From: Winogradskya consettensis
GTDB taxonomy: Bacteria > Actinomycetota > Actinomycetes > Mycobacteriales > Micromonosporaceae
NCBI RefSeq assembly: GCF_018332715.1
Contig: NZ_BOQP01000034.1
Span: forward strand, 211,849-275,848
Reading direction: 5' to 3'
Length of the DNA: 64,000 nt
The number at the start of each line of letters is the position of its first letter. The stretch's first letter is position 1. The translations under genes were made by a program, and so were the position numbers. Shown piece after piece: positions 16,238 to 25,426 of this stretch. The notes below the pieces were generated by a model. The model had not been told where the DNA came from and searched no databases. It saw only the letters and a list, made by a program, of their open reading frames with translations.

Positions 16238-17788
16238 CTGAGACTCGAGCTGCGCGGCATCACCAAGCGCTTCGGCGACCTGGTGGCCAACGACCACATC
16301 GACCTCACCGTCGAACCGGGTGAGGTCCACGCCCTGCTCGGCGAGAACGGGGCCGGCAAGTCCACCCTCATGAACCAGCTCTACGGCCTGCTCCAGCCGG
16401 ACGAGGGCGAGATCCTCGTCGACGGTGAGGCGCGCACCTTCCGCAGCCCCCGCGACGCGATCGCCGCCGGCATCGGCATGGTCCACCAGCATTTCATGCT
16501 CGTGCCCGTCTTCACCGTCGCGGAGAACATCGCGCTCGGTGCCGAGAAGACCCGCGCCGGCTTCCTCGACCGCCGCCGGGCCCGCCGCGAGGTTCTCGAG
16601 GTCTCCGCACGGTACGGGCTGCCGGTCGACCCGGACGCCGTCGTCGAGAACCTGCCCGTCGGCGCCCAGCAGCGGGTCGAGATCGTCAAGGCGCTCACCC
16701 GCGACGTCGACCTGCTGATCCTGGACGAGCCGACCGCGGTGCTCACCCCGCAGGAGACCGAGGAACTGCTCGCCGTCATGCGGGGGCTCTGCGACGCGGG
16801 CAAGTCCATCGTCTTCATCACCCACAAGCTCAAAGAGGTCAAGGCCATCGCCGACCGGATCACGGTCATCCGGCGCGGGCAGACCGTCGGCACGGCGAGC
16901 CCGGACACCCCCGAGGACGAGCTGGCCGCCCTCATGGTCGGCCGCGCGGTCACCCTCGAGGTCAGCAAGGAGCACGCCAAGCCCGGTCGCGAGGTGCTCA
17001 CGATCGCCGGCCTGTGCGTGGACGACGACCGGGGCGTGCGCGCCGTGGACGGCGTCGACCTGGAGATCCGCGCCGGTGAGGTGCTCGGCATCGCGGGTGT
17101 GCAGGGCAACGGGCAGACCGAGCTGGTCGAGGCCGTGATGGGGCTGCGCGAGGCGCTCACCGGCACGATCAAGGTCGACAACGAGGACCTGACCGGCATG
17201 ACCACCAAGCAGATCCTGCGCTCCGGCATCGGCTACGTGCCCGAGGACCGCAGCCTCGACGGCGTGGTCAAGGAGTTCTCCGTCGCCGAGAACCTCGTCC
17301 TCGACCAGTACGACCGGCCGCCGTACGGCAACGCGTTCCGGCTCAACCCGGCCGCCATCGACGCCGCCGCCCGCGAGCGCGTCGAGCAGTTCGACATCCG
17401 TACGTCCTCACCCGGCTCCGCGGTGAGCACGCTCTCGGGCGGCAACCAGCAGAAGGTCGTCGTGGCGCGGGAGATGTCGCGGCCGCTGCGGCTGTTCATC
17501 GCCGCCCAGCCGACCCGGGGCGTGGACGTCGGCTCGATCGAGTTCATCCACGGCCGCATCGTGCACGAGCGCGACGTCGGCACCGCGGTTCTCGTGGTCT
17601 CGAGCGAGCTGGACGAGGTGGTCGCGCTCGCCGACCGGATCGCGGTCATGTACCGCGGCCGGATCCTGGCGATCGTCCCGCCTACGACGCCGCGCGAGGA
17701 GCTGGGCCTGCTGATGGCCGGCATCACCGGGCCGAACGCTGCGTCTGTGGCGCCCGCGGCCGGTTCTGAAGACAAGGGGACGAAGTGA
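16238..17788 (+). CDS. Nucleoside ABC transporter, duplicated ATP-binding subunit (CTG start)
   Basis: ATPase with two nucleotide-binding domains, as in simple-sugar/nucleoside importers (YufO/NupO type). Domain 1 has Walker A GENGAGKST, and domain 2 has GVQGNGQTE in place of a canonical Walker A and signature LSGGNQQKVVVARE. The conserved first strand LELRGITKRFGDLVAND lies upstream of the first GTG (16283), and no ATG, GTG or TTG exists between the in-frame TAA at 16193 and that GTG. CTG at 16238, five bases after caggaga, is therefore the best start (516 residues). Its stop overlaps the permease start by 4 bp. Confidence 0.9.
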   Translation: MRLELRGITKRFGDLVANDHIDLTVEPGEVHALLGENGAGKSTLMNQLYGLLQPDEGEILVDGEARTFRSPRDAIAAGIGMVHQHFMLVPVFTVAENIALGAEKTRAGFLDRRRARREVLEVSARYGLPVDPDAVVENLPVGAQQRVEIVKALTRDVDLLILDEPTAVLTPQETEELLAVMRGLCDAGKSIVFITHKLKEVKAIADRITVIRRGQTVGTASPDTPEDELAALMVGRAVTLEVSKEHAKPGREVLTIAGLCVDDDRGVRAVDGVDLEIRAGEVLGIAGVQGNGQTELVEAVMGLREALTGTIKVDNEDLTGMTTKQILRSGIGYVPEDRSLDGVVKEFSVAENLVLDQYDRPPYGNAFRLNPAAIDAAARERVEQFDIRTSSPGSAVSTLSGGNQQKVVVAREMSRPLRLFIAAQPTRGVDVGSIEFIHGRIVHERDVGTAVLVVSSELDEVVALADRIAVMYRGRILAIVPPTTPREELGLLMAGITGPNAASVAPAAGSEDKGTK

Positions 17789-19077
17789 GCACCGACGGAC
17801 CGGTCGACGCGCCAGTCGCAGAGGCCGCACCTCCGCCCCCCGCGGCGCCGCCCAAGGAAGAATCCGATTCCTTCCTGAGCCACTTCCTGCACAACCTGTG
17901 GGCGGCCAACACGGTCACTGTGACGCTGCTCTCGATCGTGCTCGCCGCGATCGTCGGCGCGGTCCTGATCGTCCTGTCCGACCCGGCGGTGCTGGACACG
18001 TTCAGCTACATCACCGCCCGTCCCAGCGACGCGTTCACCAGCAGCTGGACGGTGGTCAGCAACGCGTACGCCGACCTGTTCAAGGGCGCGATCGTCGACC
18101 CCTCCACGATCACGGCCTGGGCGAACGGCAGCGGCACCTGGCGGCAGGTGTTCTTCCCGATCTCCGAGACCCTCACGTACGCCGCCCCGCTGGTCTTCAC
18201 CGGCCTGTCGGTGGCGCTGGCGTTCCGCGGCGGCCTGTTCAACATCGGCGGCCAGGGCCAGGCGATCATCGGCACGATCACGGCCGGGCTGGCGGGCTTC
18301 CTGCTGCCGCTGCCGCCGGTGATCCACCTGATCGCCGCGCTGGCGGCGGGCGCGCTCGGCGGCATGCTCTGGGGCTTCGTGCCGGGCATTCTCAAGGCCC
18401 GCACCGGTGCCCACGAGGTCATCGTGACGATCATGCTGAACTACACGGCCAACCTGTTCCTGAGCTGGCTGATCCTGCAGAAGGGCATCCAGCAGCCCGG
18501 CCGCAGCGACGCGATCAGCAAGACCGTGGACAGCTCGGCGACGCTCCCGTCGTTCGGCGGTGAGCTGCGGGCCAACCTCGGCATCGTGCTCGCCGTGCTC
18601 GCCACCGCCGGGGTCGCGTGGCTGCTCAACCGCTCGGCGTTCGGGTTCGAGCTGCGTGCGGTCGGCGCCAACCCGCCTGCCGCGCGTACGGCCGGTATGA
18701 GCGTCGCCAAGACGTACACGCTTCTGATGATGACCGCGGGTGGCCTGGCCGGGCTCGGTGGCGCCACCCAGGTCCTCGGCACCGCGCACGCGCTGACCAC
18801 CCAGGTGGCCGGCAACATCGGCTTCGACGGCCTGCTGGTCGCCCTGCTGGGGCGCAACCGCCCGTGGGGCACGCTGGCGGCTGCTCTGCTCTTCGGCGCA
18901 CTGCGCGCCGGCGGTAACCGTATGCAGTCGTACTCCGGTATCTCCCTGGAGCTGGTAACCGTGCTCCAGGCACTCATCGTCATCTTCATCGCCGCCCCGG
19001 CGCTGGTGAAGACGATCTTCCACCTCCGGGCAGCCCGCACCGCGCGGCTCGGTGCCTCGATGGCGAAGGGCTGGTGA
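17785..19077 (+). CDS. Nucleoside ABC transporter permease 1 (YufP-like)
   Basis: Membrane subunit of the BMP-type nucleoside importer. The 430 residues have a Pro/Ala-rich cytoplasmic N-terminus (1-30) and about nine or ten helices, with typical segments ETLTYAAPLVFTGLSVALAFRGGLFNIGGQGQ and TGAHEVIVTIMLNYTA. A helical region ends in AAPALVKTIFHLR. The GTG overlaps the ATPase stop by 4 bp (GTGA), and the stop overlaps the next permease start by 4 bp, indicating tight coupling. Confidence 0.92.
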   Translation: MSTDGPVDAPVAEAAPPPPAAPPKEESDSFLSHFLHNLWAANTVTVTLLSIVLAAIVGAVLIVLSDPAVLDTFSYITARPSDAFTSSWTVVSNAYADLFKGAIVDPSTITAWANGSGTWRQVFFPISETLTYAAPLVFTGLSVALAFRGGLFNIGGQGQAIIGTITAGLAGFLLPLPPVIHLIAALAAGALGGMLWGFVPGILKARTGAHEVIVTIMLNYTANLFLSWLILQKGIQQPGRSDAISKTVDSSATLPSFGGELRANLGIVLAVLATAGVAWLLNRSAFGFELRAVGANPPAARTAGMSVAKTYTLLMMTAGGLAGLGGATQVLGTAHALTTQVAGNIGFDGLLVALLGRNRPWGTLAAALLFGALRAGGNRMQSYSGISLELVTVLQALIVIFIAAPALVKTIFHLRAARTARLGASMAKGW

Positions 19078-20351
19078 CCGGGGTGTCCACGGCGACAGTG
19101 CAGGAAGCGCCCGTGACCGTGGCGCCGGCCAGGTTCATGGACCGCCAGCGGCGCCTGGGCGTCGGCGTGACCCTGATCGGCCTGGTGGCGGCGATCCTCT
19201 TCGGAGCGCTGGCCCCCTCGCAGACCGCACGCTTCACGCTCAGCGAGGACGCGCAGGGTGCCGCGCTGTCCATCAACGGGCAGTTCGGCGCGATCCTGTT
19301 CGGCGTCATCGCGATCGCAGCCGGCGCGGTGCTGCTCGCCGGGCTGCTGCGGCGGTACCAGACCACGATCCTGGTGCTGGGCATCCTCGCGTTCGTCCTG
19401 TCGTTCCTGTGCTGGCAGGTGGCCGGGAAGTTCCTGCCGCTGGTCGACACGGTCAGCGGCAGCCTCGAGCTCGCCGTGCCGCTGATCCTGGGCGCGCTCG
19501 CGGGTGTGCTCGGGGAACGCTCCGGCGTGGTCAACGTCGCGATCGAGGGCCAGTTCCTGATGGGCGCGTTCTTCGCGGCGCTGGTCGGCACGATGGCCAC
19601 CAGCGTCTGGGCCGGGCTGTTCAGCGCGGCCCTCGGCGGCGTGCTCATCGCGGCGATCCTGGCCGTGCTCGCGATCCGGTTCCTCGTCGACCAGGTGGTC
19701 GTCGGCATCGTGCTCAACCTGCTCGCGCTCGGCATCACGGGGTTCCTCTACGAGCGGCTGATGCAGCCCGACGCGCAGTCGTACAACGAGCCCCCGAAGA
19801 TGCCCGAGTGGCGCATTCCGGGCCTCGCCGACATCCCCGTGGTCGGCCCGGTGCTCTTCGACACCAACCTGCTGGTCTGGCTCGCGCTGATCCTGGTCTT
19901 CGCGCTGCACTTCGGCCTGACCCGCTCCCGCTGGGGCCTGCGCACCCGGGCTGTCGGCGAGCACCCCACCGCCGCCGACACGGTGGGCATCCGGGTCCGC
20001 GGCCTGCGTTACCTGAACGTCCTGATCGGCGGGGTCATCGCCGGTGCCGGTGGGGCGTACTTCACGCTGGTCTCCACGGGCAGCTTCAACAAGAACATGA
20101 CGGCGGGCGCGGGCTTCATCGCCCTGGCCGCCCTCATTTTCGGCCGGTGGACGCCGTTCGGTGCGCTCGGCGCGGCCCTGTTCTTCGGGTTCGCGCAGAA
20201 ACTCGCGACCTACCTCAGCGTCGCCGGGAGCCCGGTGCCGAGCCAGTTCCTGAACATGCTGCCGTACCTCGCGACGATCGTGGCAGTGGCCGGGCTCGTC
20301 GGCCGGGTCCGTGGCCCGGCTGCTGCCGGGCAGCCCTACGTGAAGAGCTAG
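19074..20351 (+). CDS. Nucleoside ABC transporter permease 2 (YufQ-like)
   Basis: Second membrane subunit of the importer, pairing with the preceding permease. The 425 residues show the family signature LAGVLGERSGVVNVAIEGQ, DQVVVGIVLNLLALGITGFLY and TAADTVGIRVRGLRYLNVLIGG, with about ten membrane helices. GTG start overlapping the previous stop by 4 bp. A GC-rich perfect hairpin follows, then cdd. Confidence 0.92.
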   Translation: MTGVSTATVQEAPVTVAPARFMDRQRRLGVGVTLIGLVAAILFGALAPSQTARFTLSEDAQGAALSINGQFGAILFGVIAIAAGAVLLAGLLRRYQTTILVLGILAFVLSFLCWQVAGKFLPLVDTVSGSLELAVPLILGALAGVLGERSGVVNVAIEGQFLMGAFFAALVGTMATSVWAGLFSAALGGVLIAAILAVLAIRFLVDQVVVGIVLNLLALGITGFLYERLMQPDAQSYNEPPKMPEWRIPGLADIPVVGPVLFDTNLLVWLALILVFALHFGLTRSRWGLRTRAVGEHPTAADTVGIRVRGLRYLNVLIGGVIAGAGGAYFTLVSTGSFNKNMTAGAGFIALAALIFGRWTPFGALGAALFFGFAQKLATYLSVAGSPVPSQFLNMLPYLATIVAVAGLVGRVRGPAAAGQPYVKS

Positions 20352-20366
20352 TAGCCGTTAAGGGGA

Positions 20367-20387
20367 GCCCGTCCGGTCCGGACGGGC
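20367..20387 (+). terminator. GC-rich palindromic hairpin between permease 2 and cdd
   Basis: Perfect 10-bp arms gcccgtccgg/ccggacgggc separated by one base (effective loop 3), without a T-run. Possible partial terminator or mRNA processing/stability element between transporter and salvage genes. Confidence 0.45.
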
Positions 20388-20406
20388 GGTCAGGCACAAT
20401 CGGCGC

Positions 20407-21126
20407 ATGGAGATCGACTGGGGATCACTGCGGGCCGCGGCCATCGAGGCCATGCGTCACGCGTACGCGCCCTACTCCGACTTTCCCGTCGGGGTGGCCG
20501 CACTGGTGGACGACGGCCGGGTGATCGTCGGCTGCAACGTCGAGAACGCGTCCTACGGCATCGGGCTGTGCGCCGAGTGCGGGCTGGTCAGCTCGTTGCA
20601 CGCGACGGGCGGGGGCCGGCTCGTGGCCGTCTCCTGCGTCGACGCCAACGGGCAGCCGCTGATGCCGTGCGGGCGCTGCCGTCAGCTGCTCTACGAGCAC
20701 GGCGGCCCCGAGTGCCTCGTCGAGCTGCTGCCCCGGCCGCTGACCATGGCTGAGCTGCTGCCGCACGCGTTCGGCCCCGCTGACATCGAGAAGGTCACCG
20801 GGCCGTCCGCCGTGCCGGCCGTGCCCGCCCAGCTCGCCAAGTGGCGCGGGCGCGGCACCGTGTTCGTGCACCCGGACCTCTCCGGTGGCGAGCAGGTCTG
20901 GACGGGTTACTGGGAACGCTCCGGTGGCAGCCCGGACGAGACCGACGCGGACAAGGGCGTCCTCGAGGAGGGCCCCAACTTCGCGACCGCGACCGCGGCG
21001 GTGACCTGGGGGCGTACGCGTACCTCCCGGATCGTCGTGGTCGACGCAGCCGGCGCGCTGTCCTGGGCCGGCGAGGGAGAACCGCCGGAAGGCATCGGTA
21101 CCAAGTGGGAAGAGCAGTCCTCATGA
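20407..21126 (+). CDS. cdd: Cytidine deaminase with C-terminal extension
   Basis: Deaminates cytidine/deoxycytidine to uridine/deoxyuridine. Residues 1-130 match Cdd: YAPYSDFPVGVAAL, NVENASYGIGLCAECG (catalytic Glu in C-A-E) and PCGRCRQLL (zinc Cys). Homotetrameric Cdd is normally about 130 residues, and this protein has 239. The extra C-terminal 100 residues (TVFVHPDLSGGEQVW..., FATATAAVTWGRTRTSRIVVVDAAG) form an unrecognised domain. ATG start; the stop overlaps the deoA ATG by 4 bp. Confidence 0.9.
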   Translation: MEIDWGSLRAAAIEAMRHAYAPYSDFPVGVAALVDDGRVIVGCNVENASYGIGLCAECGLVSSLHATGGGRLVAVSCVDANGQPLMPCGRCRQLLYEHGGPECLVELLPRPLTMAELLPHAFGPADIEKVTGPSAVPAVPAQLAKWRGRGTVFVHPDLSGGEQVWTGYWERSGGSPDETDADKGVLEEGPNFATATAAVTWGRTRTSRIVVVDAAGALSWAGEGEPPEGIGTKWEEQSS

Positions 21127-22400
21127 GCGAGTTCGCGGCCGTCGACGTCATCCGGGCGAAGCGGGACGGGCACGTGCTGTCCGACGCGCAGATCGACTGG
21201 GTGCTCGACGCCTATACGAAGGGTGTCGTCGCCGACGAGCAGATGTCCGCGCTGGCCATGGCCATCCTGTTGCGCGGCATGACGCCCGGTGAGATCGCCC
21301 GCTGGACGGCGGCCATGATCGCCAGCGGCGAGCGGCTGGACCTGTCCGCCGTGCCGCGCCCGACCGTGGACAAGCACTCCACCGGCGGTGTCGGCGACAA
21401 GATCACCCTGCCGCTGACCCCGCTGGTCGCCGCGTGCGGCGCCGCCGTCCCGCAGCTGTCCGGCCGCGGGCTCGGCCACACCGGCGGCACGCTCGACAAG
21501 CTCGAGTCGATCCCCGGCTGGCGCGCCAAGCTCAGCAACGACGAGTTCGTGCGCCAGCTCAGCGACGTCGGCGCGGTGATCTGCGCGGCCGGCGAGGGCC
21601 TGGCCCCGGCCGACCGCAAGCTGTACGCCCTGCGCGACGTCACCGGCACCGTCGAGGCCATCCCGCTGATCGCCAGCTCGATCATGAGCAAGAAGATCGC
21701 CGAGGGCACCGGCGCGCTGATCCTCGACGTGAAGGTCGGCACCGGCGCCTTCATGAAGGACGAGAACGACGCCCGGGAGCTCGCCCGGACCATGGTCGAG
21801 CTCGGCAAGGCACACGGCGTGAAGACCGTCGCCCTGCTCACCGACATGAACACCCCGCTCGGCCTGGCCGTCGGCAACGCCATCGAGGTGGCCGAGTCGC
21901 TGGAGGTGCTCGCCGGCGGCGGCCCCTCCGACGTGGTCGCGCTGACCGTGGCGCTGGCCCGGGAGATGCTCGACGCCGCGGGCATCGACGCCGACCCGGC
22001 CAAGGTCCTCGAGTCGGGCGCTGCCATGGACACGTGGCGCGCGATGATCCGGGCGCAGGGCGGCGACCCGGACGCGCCGCTGCCCGGCGCCCGTGAGACC
22101 GAGGTGCTGCGGGCCACGGAGGACGGCGTGGTCGGCTCGCTGGACGCGCTCGGCATCGGACTGGCCGCGTGGCGTCTCGGTGCCGGACGGGCCCGTAAGG
22201 AGGATCCGGTGAGCTTCGGCGCCGGTGTGCTCCTCAAGAAGCGGCCCGGCGATGCGGTGCGCGCTGGTGACGTGCTGCTCGAGCTGCGTACCGATGATGA
22301 AAGCAGGATCCCCGCGGCCCTGGCGGACGCGCAGCGGGCCGTGACGATCTCGCAGGGCGTGCCCACCCATGGGCGGTTGCTGATCGACCGCATAGCCTGA
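21123..22400 (+). CDS. deoA: Thymidine phosphorylase
   Basis: Phosphorolysis of thymidine/deoxyuridine to base plus deoxyribose 1-phosphate. The 425 residues include the family motifs VDKHSTGGVGDK, SGRGLGHTGGTLDKLE and VKVGTGAFMK, and a C-terminal pyrimidine-nucleoside-phosphorylase domain (VLLKKRPGDAVRAGD). ATG at 21123 overlaps the cdd stop (ATGA), and SEFAAVDVIRAKRDGHVLS is the normal family N-terminus. Longer upstream reading in this frame is a shadow of cdd. Confidence 0.95.
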   Translation: MSEFAAVDVIRAKRDGHVLSDAQIDWVLDAYTKGVVADEQMSALAMAILLRGMTPGEIARWTAAMIASGERLDLSAVPRPTVDKHSTGGVGDKITLPLTPLVAACGAAVPQLSGRGLGHTGGTLDKLESIPGWRAKLSNDEFVRQLSDVGAVICAAGEGLAPADRKLYALRDVTGTVEAIPLIASSIMSKKIAEGTGALILDVKVGTGAFMKDENDARELARTMVELGKAHGVKTVALLTDMNTPLGLAVGNAIEVAESLEVLAGGGPSDVVALTVALAREMLDAAGIDADPAKVLESGAAMDTWRAMIRAQGGDPDAPLPGARETEVLRATEDGVVGSLDALGIGLAAWRLGAGRARKEDPVSFGAGVLLKKRPGDAVRAGDVLLELRTDDESRIPAALADAQRAVTISQGVPTHGRLLIDRIA

Positions 22401-22406
22401 GCGGTC

Positions 22407-23084
22407 ATGAAGGCCGCCCCCGACCCCAGGGCGGTGCGCGACGCCAGCCTCGACGAGCTGGAACGCCTCGCACTGCCGTTGCCACCGCCGTCGTTCCCGC
22501 TCGTCTGGGAGCCCGGTGACGAGGTGGAGCTGCGCCCGACGGGCGAGCTCGAGGCGCGGGCGGCCGTCCTGCACGTGGTCGTCGCCCGCTGCTTCGGCAT
22601 GCCGACCGAGGCCGCGATGAGCTGGCTGCTCAACTCCAAGCTGGTCGACTTCGTCACCCCGCCCGAGTGGCAGTTCGTCGCCGGGGCCAAGGGTGACCAT
22701 CGCTCGTTCGTGCTGCACCACGACGCCGTCTTCGCGCTCTCCTGGCTGCTCGGGCTCAGCGGTCACCTCGACGCGACCGCGCCGCCGGAGGAACGGATGA
22801 TGAGCCAGATGCCGGATCTGCCGGCCGGCGAGCTGTTCAACGCCTGGCGGTCGCGGGCACTGGTCGCACCCCGCGACGCCACGGACGCCGTGGTGCTGCT
22901 CGATCTCTACTACTGCCTCGACTGGGCCTTCCAGGAAGCCGAGAAGCTGGGCGTGGAGCTGCCCGGCGAGGTCGACAGCAACGCGATCGGGCAGCGCCGC
23001 TGGGCCCTCGAATGGGCGGTCACCTTCACGGGGCCCTATCACGAGGACCCTCCCGAATGGGAAGAAGTAGACCTTTCGGTCTAG
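22407..23084 (+). CDS. DUF4272-like protein
   Basis: The 225-residue protein has no signal or membrane segment. Alternating Trp and acidic helices (AAMSWLLNSKLVDFVTPPEWQFV, FALSWLLGLSGHLD, LYYCLDWAFQEAEKLG, GQRRWALEWAVTF) resemble the DUF4272 family, but I am not certain. ATG 6 bp after deoA, so probably co-transcribed with it. The stop overlaps the convergent methyltransferase stop by 4 bp. Function unknown. Confidence 0.65.
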   Translation: MKAAPDPRAVRDASLDELERLALPLPPPSFPLVWEPGDEVELRPTGELEARAAVLHVVVARCFGMPTEAAMSWLLNSKLVDFVTPPEWQFVAGAKGDHRSFVLHHDAVFALSWLLGLSGHLDATAPPEERMMSQMPDLPAGELFNAWRSRALVAPRDATDAVVLLDLYYCLDWAFQEAEKLGVELPGEVDSNAIGQRRWALEWAVTFTGPYHEDPPEWEEVDLSV

Positions 23085-23884
23085 GCAGACTGATAGAGCG
23101 TTACATCGACTGCAGCGGTCACTTTCCGGGCCGTCATGCCTTCCAGGGGTACGTGTCGCGCGCTCGGGGTCATCCCGACCAGGGTGCGGGTCTCGGCAGC
23201 CGTCAGATCGAGCGTACGGCGATGGGTCGCACCGCCGACGACGGTGAACGCTGCCCCCAGTGACTCGGCGACCCGGTCGGCCTTCCCCGGGTCCACCCGG
23301 AGCAGGTTGTGGGCGGCGATCAGCTCCGCCAGGTGATCCGGGGCGGGGGTGACGACCGCCAGCAGGCCACCGGGGCGCAGGACCCGGCGGAACTCCGGGC
23401 CGTTACGTGGGGCGAAGACGTTGAGGATCAGCGCGACCGACGCGTCGGCGAGGGGGAGCGGGCCCCACAGGTCGGCCAGGGCAGCCCCGGCCCGCGGGTG
23501 GGCGCGGGCGGCTCGGCGCAGGGCGGGCTTGGAGACGTCGATGCCGAGACCGGCGGCGTCCGACAGGGTGTCGAGGACCTTCGCGAGGTAGCGGCCGGTT
23601 CCCGTGCCGGCGTCGAGGATCAGGCCGGGCTCCGGGCGTACCCCCTCCTGAAGTGCCTCTGTGATGAAGTCGTAGTGGCCCTTCTCCAGGAAGGCGTCGC
23701 GATCCGCGATCATCTCGGCGGTGTCGCCGGAATGAGGCGAGCGGCCTGTGGTGAGGTTCACGTATCCCTGCCGGGCGACATCGAAGGCATGACCCCGGGG
23801 GCAGCGCAGCGAGCGCTCATCGGGCATCGACAGTGTTTCGCCACACACTGGGCATGTCAGGTACGGCAGTGCTCCGTCGATCAT
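23081..23884 (-). CDS. RlmA-like rRNA (guanine-N1) methyltransferase
   Basis: SAM-dependent methyltransferase with an N-terminal zinc motif (CPVCGETLSMPDERSLRCPRGH) like RlmA/TlrB, which methylate 23S rRNA G745/G748. Residues after that show YVNLTTGRSPHSGDTAEMIADRDAFLEKGHYDFI, a strong RlmA family signature, then the SAM-binding LILDAGTGTGRYLA. The 267-residue length is normal. It could confer macrolide tolerance if it is TlrB-like (inference). ATG start; divergent from add, 26 bp apart. Confidence 0.88.
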   Translation of the reverse strand: MIDGALPYLTCPVCGETLSMPDERSLRCPRGHAFDVARQGYVNLTTGRSPHSGDTAEMIADRDAFLEKGHYDFITEALQEGVRPEPGLILDAGTGTGRYLAKVLDTLSDAAGLGIDVSKPALRRAARAHPRAGAALADLWGPLPLADASVALILNVFAPRNGPEFRRVLRPGGLLAVVTPAPDHLAELIAAHNLLRVDPGKADRVAESLGAAFTVVGGATHRRTLDLTAAETRTLVGMTPSARHVPLEGMTARKVTAAVDVTLYQSA

Positions 23885-23910
23885 TAGCTGCTTCCCTCTA
23901 GCATCTGCTG

Positions 23911-24975
23911 ATGGTCGCCATCTCCCACGCCGACATCGTCAGGGCCCCCAAAGCGCTGCTCCATGATCACCTCGACGGCGGCCTGCGCCCCGCGACGATC
24001 GTGGAGCTGGCCGGCGCGATCGGGCACGTGCTGCCCGAGACAGATCCGGAACGGCTCGGTGCGTGGTTCGTGGCGGCCGCCGATTCGGGGTCGCTGGAAC
24101 GCTACCTGGAGACGTTCGCGCACACCGTCGCGGTCATGCAGACCGAGGAGGGGCTGCGCCGCGTCGCCCGGGAGTGCGCGCTCGATCTGGCCGCCGACGG
24201 CGTGGTCTACGCCGAGGTGCGGTATGCCCCCGAGCAGCACCTCGAGCGCGGTCTGACCCTCGACGCCGTGGTCGACGCGGTGCACGCGGGTTTCCGGGAG
24301 GGCTGTGCCGAGGCGGCGAGCCAGGGCAACGTCATCCGGATCGGCACCCTGATGACCGCGATGCGCCACGCCGCGCGCTCGCAGGAGATCGCCGAGCTGG
24401 CCGTCCGCTACCGCGACCAGGGCGTGGTGGGCTTCGACATCGCCGGGGCGGAGGCGGGCTTCCCGCCCACCCGGCACCTCGACGCGTTCGAGTACCTGCA
24501 GCGTGAGAATTTCCACTTCACGATCCACGCGGGCGAGGCGTTCGGGCTGCCCTCGATCTGGCAGGCGATCCAGTGGTGCGGGGCCGACCGGCTCGGGCAC
24601 GGCGTCCGGATCGTGGACGACATCAACGGCTCGGAGCTCGGCCGGCTCGCGTCGTACGTCCGGGACAAGCGGATCCCGCTGGAGCTGTGCCCCTCGTCGA
24701 ACGTGCAGACCGGCGCGGCCCCCTCGATCGCCGAGCACCCCATCGGGCTGCTCCGCGACCTCCGGTTCCGGGTCACGGTCAATACGGACAACCGGCTCAT
24801 GAGCGGAACTTCCATGTCCCGGGAGATGGCGCTGCTCGCCGAGAACTTCGGCTGGGGCTGGAGTGAACTGCAGTGGCTGACGATCAACGCGATGAAATCC
24901 GCGTTCATCCCGTACGACGAGCGGCTGGCGCTCATCAACGACGTGATCAAGCCGGCGTACGCGAAGTTGCTGTAG
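23911..24975 (+). CDS. add: Adenosine deaminase
   Basis: Deaminates adenosine/deoxyadenosine to inosine/deoxyinosine. The 354 residues carry the metal-binding LHDHLDGGLRPATI (usually LHxHLDG), the catalytic HAGEAFGLPSIW, DRLGHGVRIVDD, and the C-terminal TVNTDNRLMSGTSMSRE. Length is typical. It completes the purine arm of the salvage cluster begun by the importer. No clear terminator follows. Confidence 0.95.
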   Translation: MVAISHADIVRAPKALLHDHLDGGLRPATIVELAGAIGHVLPETDPERLGAWFVAAADSGSLERYLETFAHTVAVMQTEEGLRRVARECALDLAADGVVYAEVRYAPEQHLERGLTLDAVVDAVHAGFREGCAEAASQGNVIRIGTLMTAMRHAARSQEIAELAVRYRDQGVVGFDIAGAEAGFPPTRHLDAFEYLQRENFHFTIHAGEAFGLPSIWQAIQWCGADRLGHGVRIVDDINGSELGRLASYVRDKRIPLELCPSSNVQTGAAPSIAEHPIGLLRDLRFRVTVNTDNRLMSGTSMSREMALLAENFGWGWSELQWLTINAMKSAFIPYDERLALINDVIKPAYAKLL

Positions 24976-25426
24976 AGAAATCCCTTTTTGACCGTCATGT
25001 AGGACACGTGCGTACTTTCGGCCGCCGAAACTGCCGATTCGGCTAGGCGACTCAGCCGTTCGGACAGTCTCCTCTCTACAAACACTGCACAATCCGGCAT
25101 CTTGCCTTGCCGTAGGGCCGCGTGCGAGCAATCGTCTGTGCTGCCGAGATCGCAGGTTGGTCCGGTCGGATCGGCAAGCACGGAGACCCCGTCGCGCCGA
25201 CCGGAGTGAGTGACGTTAAGAGATGTATCCATATACGAGCAGTGATGGCCGACCGACGAGGCTCCCGTCTTAGGACGCGACTTCGCATCACACAAACGGT
25301 CCGGGTCAGGCTGCTCTTTCTCTTTGACACTCGTCGTGATGGAATCTCGGGGGCCCGACCCGGTGTGTCGGCCGTGTGCGGTGCCCGGCGATCCGAACGC
25401 CGGGTCCGAATCAGGAGGACGGTGAC
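24976..25426. other. 451-bp region without a recognised gene, upstream of the conservon
   Basis: No credible ORF is seen on either strand. The first 20 bases contain a T-run (cccttttt) without a stem. The region is less GC-rich than its surroundings in places (gttaagagatgtatccatatac near 25215). It carries a perfect -35-like TTGACA at 25324-25329, but no good -10 at 17 bp. The end has AGGAGG (25413-25418) for cvnA. It presumably contains the conservon promoter. Confidence 0.5.

Noticed and set aside
20907..23042. 711-codon minus-strand frame opposite deoA and the DUF4272-like gene
   Set aside because: Composition typical of third-position GC shadow; opposite genes are well-recognised families with ATGA coupling.
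24976..25426. Small plus- and minus-strand ORFs upstream of cvnA (for example 25122-25430)
   Set aside because: Arg/Ser-rich, no family resemblance, no Shine-Dalgarno, and one overlaps the cvnA ribosome binding site.
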